Program-made: the position numbers and the translations under genes
The notes under the pieces: model-generated
The model's database searches: none
What the model saw: the letters and a program-made list of their open reading frames with translations, nothing else
What the model was told of the DNA's origin: nothing
Source of the DNA: Chryseobacterium joostei
GTDB taxonomy: Bacteria; Bacteroidota; Bacteroidia; Flavobacteriales; Weeksellaceae
Direction: 5' to 3'
NCBI RefSeq assembly: GCF_003815775.1
Contig: NZ_CP033926.1
Coordinates: 1,798,001-1,862,000 of the forward strand
Length of the DNA: 64,000 nucleotides
Shown here: positions 27,365 to 34,208 of the stretch, one piece after another
How positions within the stretch are numbered: position 1 is the stretch's first letter
Layout of the letters: each line of letters opens with the position of its first letter

Positions 27365-27395
27365 TTGCTTTGTATACTAAAACGCGCTACTTTTG
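27365..27395 (+). promoter_or_regulatory. Promoter of tRNA-Phe copy 1
   Basis: TTG (27365-27367), 20-base spacer, TACTTTTG (27388-27395) fits TTG-N17-23-TAnnTTTG. The tRNA starts 42 bases after the box. Confidence 0.75.
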
Positions 27396-27437
27396 CATCA
27401 CTTTAAAACAACGAAGTAAGTCAAACAAAAATATAAT

Positions 27438-27510
27438 GGTTTCTTAGCTCAGTTGGTAGAGCAATGGATTGAAAATCCATGTGTCCCTGGTTCGATTCCT
27501 GGAGAAACCA
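27438..27510 (+). tRNA. tRNA-Phe (GAA), copy 1
   Basis: 73 bases from GGTTTCT to the discriminator A. The 7-bp acceptor stem pairs fully (GGTTTCT/AGAAACC), D-arm GCTC/GAGC, anticodon stem ATGGA/TCCAT with loop TTGAAAA giving anticodon GAA, variable loop GTGTC, T-loop TTCGATT. CCA is not encoded (CTT follows). The T-stem arms are both CCTGG, which leaves a T-T mismatch in the middle pair (51-63). Confidence 0.95.
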
Positions 27511-27516
27511 CTTTAA

Positions 27517-27543
27517 AACCTCTGATTAGTCAGAGGTTTTTTT
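27517..27543 (+). terminator. Terminator of tRNA-Phe copy 1
   Basis: AACCTCTGA, TTAG loop, TCAGAGGTT and a T-run: a 9-bp stem 6 bases after the tRNA. Confidence 0.85.
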
Positions 27544-27782
27544 GTTTTTCAGAAAAAAGCTCGCAAACATCAAAATTTCAATCTGCAAAATAGAGTTGAA
27601 AATGAGAGTTAAGTAGATCCAGGACTTTATTTGTGAAATTTTATAGCCTGTTATTCTTGCTCTTAGGTCTAAAATAAGACTAGCAGTAATAAAAAAATGT
27701 AAAAATCTTAGAAGAATCTAAAAAAATGTATTACTTTTGCATCACTTTAAAAACAACGAAGTAAGTCAAACAAAAATATAAT

Positions 27783-27855
27783 GGTTTCTTAGCTCAGTTG
27801 GTAGAGCAATGGATTGAAAATCCATGTGTCCCTGGTTCGATTCCTGGAGAAACCA
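27783..27855 (+). tRNA. tRNA-Phe (GAA), copy 2
   Basis: Identical in all 73 bases to copy 1, including the T-T pair in the T-stem and the GAA anticodon. Confidence 0.95.
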
Positions 27856-27861
27856 CTTTAA

Positions 27862-27888
27862 AACCTCTGATTAGTCAGAGGTTTTTTT
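27862..27888 (+). terminator. Terminator of tRNA-Phe copy 2
   Basis: Same 9-bp stem, TTAG loop and T-run as after copy 1. Confidence 0.85.
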
Positions 27889-27962
27889 GCGTTTACATAT
27901 TTGGGAAGTAGATGTATAGATTTGGAAATATTTACTACTCTAAAAACAAAGCTTTAATGCAT

Positions 27963-28685
27963 TTACTTTTTACTATTTAACAGGATCAAATCCTTAGAAA
28001 GGTTTCTATTTTCAGGTGACTCATTTTCCCGTACCTCTTCCCTGTCTTGGAATAGATATTCTTTGCCCTTATTATCCGAAAGACTGATCTGCATTGTGTT
28101 TTTTTCTCGAACCGCTTTAAATATATGAACATTGGACCAAACCTCAGCAGGCATGCTCATATTGAGTATAATCTCTTTTACATATTGAAGTTTATTATTA
28201 TTGAATTCATACACAAAATAGGCTGCATATTCTTCAGTAAAGCTCGGAAACAATAAAATTCCCGAAGAATTGGATTCATTGTAAAGCATATGAGAATCCT
28301 TCTGTGCTATTTCATAGGAACTGTCGTAATAAAAGTTGACATTTAAAAACTGCCAGTCCTGAATAACCTTACCATCAATCTCATATCGAATATATGCCCT
28401 GTCTTCAATATATCTGACCTTAAAAATTTGATTTGTAAAGCTCATATCAAAGCTTTGAATGGGCCCATCGGCATAATTACTTGCCTTTTTAAGGGCTTTA
28501 ATCTCATTATAGACTACTTGATGGTTTTCTACATTTTGATCGTTTTTTGCAGCGTTACTATCTTTCTTTACACCATGACTATCATTTTTAAGAATAACAG
28601 TTTTCTTTATTTCTTTTTTACAGGAATATATAACGCTTGCTAAAGAAGCTATAAAAAGTATTTTTAAAAGGGGCTTTTTCATCAT
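27963..28685 (-). CDS. Putative lipoprotein of unknown function
   Basis: About 240 residues. A hydrophobic leader (KPLLKILFIASLASVIYSC) ends at a lipobox Cys followed by KKEIKK, so it is a likely lipoprotein. Several Met codons cluster at the 5' end (28682, 28685, 28691, 28709); 28685 is chosen because it gives a normal short n-region. The body is beta-rich with many Tyr and Phe and no recognised motif. It lies inside the segment bracketed by tRNA-Phe copies 2 and 3 and downstream of the terpene synthases, but a strong hairpin separates it from them. Confidence 0.6.
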   Translation of the reverse strand: MMKKPLLKILFIASLASVIYSCKKEIKKTVILKNDSHGVKKDSNAAKNDQNVENHQVVYNEIKALKKASNYADGPIQSFDMSFTNQIFKVRYIEDRAYIRYEIDGKVIQDWQFLNVNFYYDSSYEIAQKDSHMLYNESNSSGILLFPSFTEEYAAYFVYEFNNNKLQYVKEIILNMSMPAEVWSNVHIFKAVREKNTMQISLSDNKGKEYLFQDREEVRENESPENRNLSKDLILLNSKK

Positions 28686-28751
28686 GTTCATTAGTATTAT
28701 TTTATTCAATTCAATGGCTTTTAAATCAACAAATACGGTTAAATATAATAA

Positions 28752-28782
28752 TACCCCCTTAAAGTTAAAATTTAAGGGGGTA
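28752..28782 (-). terminator. Terminator of the terpene synthase operon
   Basis: TACCCCCTTAAA (28752-28763) pairs perfectly with TTTAAGGGGGTA (28771-28782), a 12-bp stem with a 7-base loop, 24 bases after the stop of the second terpene synthase on the minus strand. The flanks are AT-rich rather than a pure T-run. Confidence 0.7.
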
Positions 28783-28805
28783 AATATTTTATAAAAATTT
28801 TCTGA

Positions 28806-29795
28806 TTACATATTACTTATTTCCGGCCATGCAAAACCTACTCCCCCATGCTGATATCTTTCAGTTTCAAGATAAAAAGAGTTTACTCCCTGAAGCCCAA
28901 CTCCTGCATAATAAACGAATTTATCTACATGTTCCTGATATTCACCAAACTCACGATACTCGGCATGTAAGGCAAGTAATTTTGCCAATTCTTCATTATG
29001 TATACGAAACGCTTGATCACAGGCATCCTTTAGTGAAAGATTGTATTCTTGCTGCAATACAAATACCAAGTTAAAGACCTCTGTTCCTTTTGCCATTTCT
29101 TTCGGAAGGGAGTGGATATCGTTTTGCCATGCAACAACCAGGGTCATATGAGATATCATTTTCTGAACGACAATATGCTCAAAAATATGCTCAGGAAGAA
29201 CGAGGCCTGATTCAATTTCACCCAAGATCAAATAGGGACGCATAAGAACAGAATATTCACGAATGGTCTTGAAAAGTGTAAGAGATGGTGGACGTTGTGC
29301 TATTTTATAAGGATACTCCAATTCAATTCCATATCTGAAAGATTGATAGAAATAGTAAATAAAGCGCTCAACCCATATATCAGGCATTAAAGCACGGAAC
29401 TCATCCCTTATCAAAGCCATATGCTGATAGAGAGCATTCTCCTCCGGTCTCGGCTGATCACCTCTAAGAATATCTACACAACGAATCCGTAATTGCTGAA
29501 TTTCCTCCTGAGAGGAGTTTTCTACCTGATCATCAAGAGCAACGTATTGAAGCATAAATCTATTGCATGGAATAGTTTGTTCATAAGTTAAATCGGGCCA
29601 CATACGTGCCGTACACATGTGCAGCTTCATTTTCTTGTATATCCCACGCTGTTTTTCCGTCAGGAAAGTGTAATCATTGTCAATCCATCCATCCATATCT
29701 TTTCCCATCTGTTCTGCATGAGGATTGATAAGATCAGGCCAAGGATAATGACCGCGTGGCAAATAATCTTTGGAATTATATTCTTCTGGTTTCAT
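28806..29795 (-). CDS. Class I terpene synthase (canonical motifs)
   Basis: A 329-residue microbial class I terpene cyclase that should ionise a prenyl diphosphate (probably farnesyl or geranyl) with Mg2+. The Asp-rich motif is DDQVE (88-92). The NSE triad is NDIHSLPKE (225-233), with N225, S229 and E233 all present. The C-terminal Arg-Tyr pair of bacterial cyclases is at 313-314 (ETERYQ). Length and the WP-rich N-terminus fit single-domain bacterial sesquiterpene synthases. It is 56 bases downstream of a paralogue on the same strand and likely co-transcribed. No prenyl diphosphate synthase or P450 is adjacent. The product cannot be predicted. Confidence 0.9.
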   Translation of the reverse strand: MKPEEYNSKDYLPRGHYPWPDLINPHAEQMGKDMDGWIDNDYTFLTEKQRGIYKKMKLHMCTARMWPDLTYEQTIPCNRFMLQYVALDDQVENSSQEEIQQLRIRCVDILRGDQPRPEENALYQHMALIRDEFRALMPDIWVERFIYYFYQSFRYGIELEYPYKIAQRPPSLTLFKTIREYSVLMRPYLILGEIESGLVLPEHIFEHIVVQKMISHMTLVVAWQNDIHSLPKEMAKGTEVFNLVFVLQQEYNLSLKDACDQAFRIHNEELAKLLALHAEYREFGEYQEHVDKFVYYAGVGLQGVNSFYLETERYQHGGVGFAWPEISNM

Positions 29796-29851
29796 GTTGT
29801 TTTAGTTCTTTGTATTAATGATTATAAATTTATTTCCAGTTTGCTGTTTCT

Positions 29852-30865
29852 TTATATTTTATTCAGCTTTTCCTTAAGTTCGGCAACATTAGGAAACTCC
29901 ATCATATTATAGCGGTCCAGCTTGGTAGAAATGTTTTTCCACCCACTGAGTACCATACTCATGTAGTGTACCCAATTGACCACAGCTTCCTGCCATATTC
30001 CAAAATCAGGAAGAGAAGCTTGTAGTTCCAAAAATTCTTTCAGGTCTTTGTTATGTAGGCGCAGATCTTCAAGGCAAGCTTCTTTCAGGGACATTTGGTG
30101 TTCATTCTGGATTACTTTTACAATATTGTAATAAATACTACCCGTTGCCTCATCTTTTATAACAGATTGTACTTCATTAAAAAAAGTAACTAAATGGCAG
30201 GCTAAGGCTTGTAAACGTTGGATCACCGGATGGGCATGAATCTCCGGGGGAAGGGTAACGCCTGTTTCTACTTCTGTAAGCTGAAGAAAAGGATATAGAC
30301 AGATGGAATTTTCGCGCAGAGCGATACACTCTGATACACTGGGATAGGTTTTATTTTTTTTGTACTTCAACTCAGTTTCTAACCCTAAAAAATATTTACT
30401 GATCATTTGTGTGAAACGAGAAATTGATTCTTCCGGAATAAACTGCAGCAATTCTACCCTCAGGGTAGCCAGCATCTTTCCTAAGGGTATTCCTGAATCT
30501 TCACCGCTTAGCTCTCCTTTTAAAACAGCTACTGATTGGGCATGTACATATCCAATATCTTCCGGCTCGCTTTCTTCATAAAGATCATCATTATAAAGGG
30601 TCCAAAGCATTAATCTACAAATAGGCCTGAACCGTTCTGGTGTTGCGGTAGGAAACCATTGAGCGGCAATATGCGCTGTTTTAGTCTTCTTGTATTTTTT
30701 GCGAAGATCAGGGTTTTGCTCATAAAGCCACAGGTATTCACCATCAATCCATTGATTCTCGGTAATTTCCTGCAATTGTTCGGCATAGGGATTTTTTAAC
30801 GTGGGGAACGGGTACCTAAACTCCTTGTACAGAAGCTCAAGTGTACTAAAATTTTCTGTATTCAT
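29852..30865 (-). CDS. Class I terpene synthase paralogue with altered NSE motif
   Basis: A 337-residue relative of the downstream cyclase and first gene of the pair. The Asp-rich motif is NDDLYEE (92-98). The NSE triad is changed: FNEVQSVIKDE (229-239) keeps N230 and S234 but has Asp at 238 where Glu is usual, and Glu at 231 where Asp follows the Asn. The RY pair is kept at 318-319. The substitutions are acidic-for-acidic, so activity may remain, perhaps with changed metal preference. A catalytically weak or regulatory partner is the alternative. No clear TAnnTTTG box was found upstream. Confidence 0.8.
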   Translation of the reverse strand: MNTENFSTLELLYKEFRYPFPTLKNPYAEQLQEITENQWIDGEYLWLYEQNPDLRKKYKKTKTAHIAAQWFPTATPERFRPICRLMLWTLYNDDLYEESEPEDIGYVHAQSVAVLKGELSGEDSGIPLGKMLATLRVELLQFIPEESISRFTQMISKYFLGLETELKYKKNKTYPSVSECIALRENSICLYPFLQLTEVETGVTLPPEIHAHPVIQRLQALACHLVTFFNEVQSVIKDEATGSIYYNIVKVIQNEHQMSLKEACLEDLRLHNKDLKEFLELQASLPDFGIWQEAVVNWVHYMSMVLSGWKNISTKLDRYNMMEFPNVAELKEKLNKI

Positions 30866-31192
30866 GATTATGGTTTTTAGTGTTAACTAACTGACTACTA
30901 ATATAAAAATAATCCAAACACAATGTTAATTTATTTCACATAACTTTGATATTTAACATTAAAATCTCCTACAATCCCTTATTTAATCATCATAAAAAAC
31001 GTACTCCTGCTGTAAAAAAGTAAATATGGTAAATACTCAAAATAATATTTAGGTTTAAAATAATGGATGTTTTTTAAATTTCATCATAAAACAAATCTGC
31101 TGCATATCAGCCAATTAAAAAATAGTTTTTAGCCATCATTAGATTTCATCAAAAAAACCAAACAAAAACTTGCATGGTATTACAAAATGTTA
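30866..31192. other. Intergenic region between terpene synthase and tRNA-Phe copy 3
   Basis: This 327-base AT-rich region must hold the terpene synthase promoter (minus strand), but no convincing box was found. Its right end provides the -33 TTG of tRNA copy 3. No coding frame is supported. Confidence 0.4.
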
Positions 31193-31200
31193 TACTTTTG
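31170..31200 (+). promoter_or_regulatory. Promoter of tRNA-Phe copy 3
   Basis: TTG (31170-31172), 20-base spacer, TACTTTTG (31193-31200): same geometry as copy 1, although the spacer sequence differs. Confidence 0.75.
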
Positions 31201-31242
31201 CATCACTTTAAAACAACGAAGTAAGTCAAACAAAAATATAAT

Positions 31243-31315
31243 GGTTTCTTAGCTCAGTTGGTAGAGCAATGGATTGAAAATCCATGTGTCCCTGGTTCGA
31301 TTCCTGGAGAAACCA
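31243..31315 (+). tRNA. tRNA-Phe (GAA), copy 3
   Basis: Identical in all 73 bases to copies 1 and 2. Confidence 0.95.
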
Positions 31316-31321
31316 CTTTAA

Positions 31322-31348
31322 AACCTCTGATTAGTCAGAGGTTTTTTT
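31322..31348 (+). terminator. Terminator of tRNA-Phe copy 3
   Basis: Same 9-bp stem, TTAG loop and T-run as after copies 1 and 2. Confidence 0.85.
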
Positions 31349-31405
31349 GCTTTTATGATCCAATGTGATATAGAATATGAATGGGCTTATACGTTATATA
31401 CCAAG

Positions 31406-31964
31406 TTACTTTTCAAATTCCCATTTTCCACTTTCTTTCTTTAACCTTAACCCAACAGTCCCAAATCTAATTTGATCTTTTGGGAGGTCAATCTGAAGGT
31501 AGGCTCTTTTTCCACTTTTGTCAAACAACACTCTATGAAATTTATAATGTCCTACGTAGTTTTTGTTATCAATAGCTTTCGTAACCCTTTTTATATTTTT
31601 AAAATCTTCAATCCTGCTAAAATCGACTGGAATTGCCTGATCTGATCGGTTCTTAATTTCATTAAAAATATAAGTATAATGAAGAGCGTCCCAATTATCC
31701 TTTGAAATATCTACTGCATCCAGTGTATCAGACATGGTAAAGGTATATTGCTCATTTTTCATTCTGGCGTCTATAATATCTATAGCTTCACTGCTGCTTA
31801 CTTTATACTGATTGGCTATTTTGGATATTTCTTCCGGATCTAATTCCTTAAAGACATATTTACTTATTTAAGATCTTGTATTCATCATTATCCAATGAGT
31901 TACAAGAAGAAAGAATTAATAATAGAAATAAGGCAATCAATTTATTTTTCCTTAAGACTCTCAT
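31406..31964 (-). pseudogene. Frameshifted lipoprotein gene
   Basis: An ATG at 31962-31964 starts a lipoprotein leader (MRVLRKNKLIALFLLLILSSC) that reads NSLDNDEYKILNK and then stops at TAA. The 118-residue frame visible at 31406-31762 extends upstream, open, as KYVFKELDPEEISKIANQYK back to the same point but in another frame. The two halves would join if 4 bases were removed around 31855-31870 (TATTTACTTATTTA, a near-duplication), restoring ILNKYVFKEL. This looks like a recent 4-base insertion breaking a protein of about 180 residues. A sequencing error or translation restart at the Met at 31762 is possible. Function unknown. Confidence 0.65.
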
Positions 31965-32043
31965 ATCGCCCTATTAATTTTTATCATGGGATCAATCTGT
32001 ACATGGTAATATACATCATCAATGCTTATGTCACTCTATTTCA

Positions 32044-32802
32044 TTAGTTTCTTAACCAGTTCAGACACTCAGTGATTTGCACTTTACTAATAAAAACACC
32101 TGTATTTACTTCAGGTTCAGGAGAAAGCCTAAGTTCTACTTTCTGGCTTGAATGCTTAATGATTTCTGTGACTGCTTCTTTATTGATGATAAACTTACGG
32201 TTTATTTTAAAGAAAACCTGTAGATTCAGTTTTTGAATAATATCCTTGATGGTATCGTCATAAATATAGGTTTGATGATCTTTTGTAGTAAGAAAAAGAT
32301 ATTTTCCGGAAGCAAAGAAGTATGCAATATTCTGTTCATCCACAGATTTAAGCTTATTTCCTTCTCTTACCATGAAGCGCTTCATCACCTCAGAATCATC
32401 CTGACGCAAGGTAGAAATGGACCTCAATACTGGTTCGGGGTCAAAATTACTAATGGAAATGAATTTCTGTAATGCTTTATGTAAGTCTTCTTCTTCAAAA
32501 GGCTTAAGAAGATAATCTATGGTAAAATGCCTGAAAACTCTCATAGCATAGTCATCAAAGGCAGTTATGAAAATAATTGGGGTAAAAAGCTCAACCTGTT
32601 CAAAGATTTCAAGACTCATCCCATCTCCCAAATGGATATCCATAAAGATAAGGTCTGCTGAGTCGTTTTCGAAGAATTCTATTGCCTGTTTTTTTGACCG
32701 AAGAACCACAGTCTCAGAGACAGAGACGATGTTTTGTGTATCTAATAAATTCTTCAGATAATTAACTGCCAGCAATTCATCTTCTATAATTGCAATTTTC
32801 AT
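32044..32802 (-). CDS. LytTR-family response regulator
   Basis: A 252-residue two-component regulator. The receiver domain (1-125) has the acidic pocket IIEDE (5-9), the phospho-acceptor Asp 55 in LIFMDIHLGD, Thr 80 and Lys 100 (LLKPF). The C-terminal LytTR DNA-binding domain (about 145-250) has FFASGKYLFLTTKDHQTYIYDDTI and FFKINRKFIINKEAV. The ATG at 32800-32802 is chosen; an upstream in-frame start at 32847 would begin inside the terminator hairpin and ahead of the promoter box. The likely partner is the histidine kinase at 40247-41830, with the metalloprotease-SusCD operon between them. Confidence 0.9.
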   Translation of the reverse strand: MKIAIIEDELLAVNYLKNLLDTQNIVSVSETVVLRSKKQAIEFFENDSADLIFMDIHLGDGMSLEIFEQVELFTPIIFITAFDDYAMRVFRHFTIDYLLKPFEEEDLHKALQKFISISNFDPEPVLRSISTLRQDDSEVMKRFMVREGNKLKSVDEQNIAYFFASGKYLFLTTKDHQTYIYDDTIKDIIQKLNLQVFFKINRKFIINKEAVTEIIKHSSQKVELRLSPEPEVNTGVFISKVQITECLNWLRN

Positions 32803-32809
32803 AACATTG

Positions 32810-32837
32810 CAAAAGTACAAAAAAACCGCTAAAACAA
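32810..32837 (-). promoter_or_regulatory. Promoter of the LytTR regulator, nearly leaderless
   Basis: On the minus strand TTG (32835-32837), a 17-base spacer and TACTTTTG (32810-32817) give a consensus promoter. The box ends 7 bases before the ATG at 32802, so the transcript would have almost no leader. The -33 TTG lies in the loop of the upstream operon's terminator. Confidence 0.7.
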
Positions 32838-32854
32838 TCAAGTTCAAGCGGTTT
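32817..32854 (-). terminator. Terminator of the metalloprotease-SusCD operon
   Basis: On the minus strand AAACCGCT (32847-32854) pairs with AGCGGTTT (32823-32830) around a 16-base loop, followed by a T-run. It lies 22 bases after the SusD stop and overlaps the promoter of the response regulator. Confidence 0.75.
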
Positions 32855-32876
32855 CAAGGGTTGTTAATATGAAGTG

Positions 32877-34205
32877 TTATAAATTAGGATTATTCTTCTT
32901 CGCACTCATCGGATATTCTATGGTATATCTCACGTCATTCTGCTGAAGAATATATTCCTTACCATTAATGGTATGTGTAATTTTTTTCTGGTTTGCTCTT
33001 CTAAGATCGAACCATCTATGTCCCTCTGCTGCAAACTCTCTGAACCTTTCATCAAGAATAAAGTTCATGAAGTCTGTAGCATTCATTGGGATAATATTAT
33101 TTTGAACTGAAGTATATCCTTCAGGGGTATATCTGTTTTTTAATACCTTTGATAAGATCTCTTTTGCCTCACTAAGTTTCCCAAGCTTCAATAATGCTTC
33201 AGATTTTATAAAATACATTTCAGTAGTTCTAAAGGATACTTTGAATTCAGAACTTCCTCTTTTAATGATTTTATACTGGCTGCCATTTTTTTCAAAATAA
33301 ATTTTAAACCTTTTATCTGTAGCGTCGTTGTATTTTGAAATCAAATCTGTAGATGCAAAGGATAAGTTCTGTGCAGCACTGTCAAATACATCATCCAAAG
33401 CCATAATAGACTCTACAGACATATAATGATGAGGGGCTGTATTGCTCGTGTTTAAGTTGCTCAGCTCTCCTTTTACTGCCAATACCTGATCTGCGTAGGA
33501 TAAGGCTTTATTCCAGTCATTCTCATAAAGGGCAGTTCTAGCCTGTAAAGCCAACAATGCTACCTTGGAGAATCTATAATTGATACCTGCAGACTGCTGC
33601 TGCTCTACCATAAGCCCTTCTGCTTTGCTCATATCTGCATGAACCTGATTATATACTTCTTGTACAGAAGACGGTTTCAATACTGCTTCAAGATCCATTT
33701 CAAGATTGATAGGAACTCCTCTGTCTGTAGAGGCTGTAGCACTATTGTATGGTTTCCCATATAGATTCACCATATCGAAATATACATAGGCACGTAATGC
33801 ATAAGCTTCTGCAAGGATCTGCTGCTTCTCTGGAGAGTCTTGCATGGTCTTGCTTCCTTCGTTAATGATCTGGTTCAGATAAAAAACCACTGAATAAAAC
33901 TTTACCCAAGGAAATTCTGCTGTTGCCGAGTCATTATTGGTATCCTTCCACATTGCGATTTCACGATAAACGTTGAAGTCACTTATATTTTCATTAATGG
34001 TTACCTCATCTGTACGAAGCACAGACAAAGATTTGTGAGACGGATATTTTGCATAAGCAGATGTAAGAACTTTACGATAATCTTCTACCGTTACCGGGAT
34101 AACTTTTCCCTCCGGCTGTACATCCAAAAATCTGTCACACCCTATACTGGTAAAACTGATTGCTGCTAAGGCTATAATTGTAGTGATTTTTTTCATTGTT
34201 TTCAA
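32877..34205 (-). CDS. SusD/RagB family outer-membrane lipoprotein
   Basis: Surface lipoprotein that caps a SusC barrel and binds its nutrient. It is 442 residues with a lipoprotein signal ending SIGC (Cys 23) and the typical mature start DRFLDVQPEGK. TPR-like helices follow, and the C-terminus has the SusD signature FILDERFREFAAEGHRWFDLRR. A start at the third codon-ATG (MKKITT) is equally possible. The gap to the SusC stop is 3 bases, so they are co-expressed. The neighbouring secreted protease suggests peptides as substrate rather than glycans. Confidence 0.9.
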   Translation of the reverse strand: MKTMKKITTIIALAAISFTSIGCDRFLDVQPEGKVIPVTVEDYRKVLTSAYAKYPSHKSLSVLRTDEVTINENISDFNVYREIAMWKDTNNDSATAEFPWVKFYSVVFYLNQIINEGSKTMQDSPEKQQILAEAYALRAYVYFDMVNLYGKPYNSATASTDRGVPINLEMDLEAVLKPSSVQEVYNQVHADMSKAEGLMVEQQQSAGINYRFSKVALLALQARTALYENDWNKALSYADQVLAVKGELSNLNTSNTAPHHYMSVESIMALDDVFDSAAQNLSFASTDLISKYNDATDKRFKIYFEKNGSQYKIIKRGSSEFKVSFRTTEMYFIKSEALLKLGKLSEAKEILSKVLKNRYTPEGYTSVQNNIIPMNATDFMNFILDERFREFAAEGHRWFDLRRANQKKITHTINGKEYILQQNDVRYTIEYPMSAKKNNPNL

Positions 34206-34208
34206 GTT

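Larger units (their letters stand above)
27388..27544 (+). repeat. tRNA-Phe cassette, copy 1 (157 bp)
   Basis: Direct repeat holding the -7 box, a leader of about 42 bases, the tRNA, and the terminator. It is the same as copy 3 through the whole unit and differs from copy 2 only by one A in the leader. Sequence homology ends at the -7 box on the left and after the terminator T-run on the right. Confidence 0.85.
27732..27889 (+). repeat. tRNA-Phe cassette, copy 2 (158 bp)
   Basis: Second copy of the unit, with one extra A in the leader (CTTTAAAAACAACG instead of CTTTAAAACAACG). The -7 box TACTTTTG is at 27732-27739, but the TTG at the -33 position found in copies 1 and 3 is missing, so this promoter may be weaker. 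The 187-base spacer between copies 1 and 2 holds no gene. Confidence 0.85.
31193..31349 (+). repeat. tRNA-Phe cassette, copy 3 (157 bp)
   Basis: Third copy, identical in extent and sequence to copy 1. It is 3.3 kb away from copy 2, with the lipoprotein and two terpene synthase genes between them. Confidence 0.85.

Noticed and set aside
27890..31192. Integrative element inserted at tRNA-Phe
   Set aside because: No integrase, excisionase or transfer gene lies between the repeats, and the repeats are whole transcription units rather than short 3'-end att sites. Duplication and recombination explain the layout better.
27388..31349. Repeats with spacers as a CRISPR array
   Set aside because: The repeat unit contains a complete tRNA gene with promoter and terminator, there are only three copies, and spacing is irregular (187 bases and 3.3 kb).
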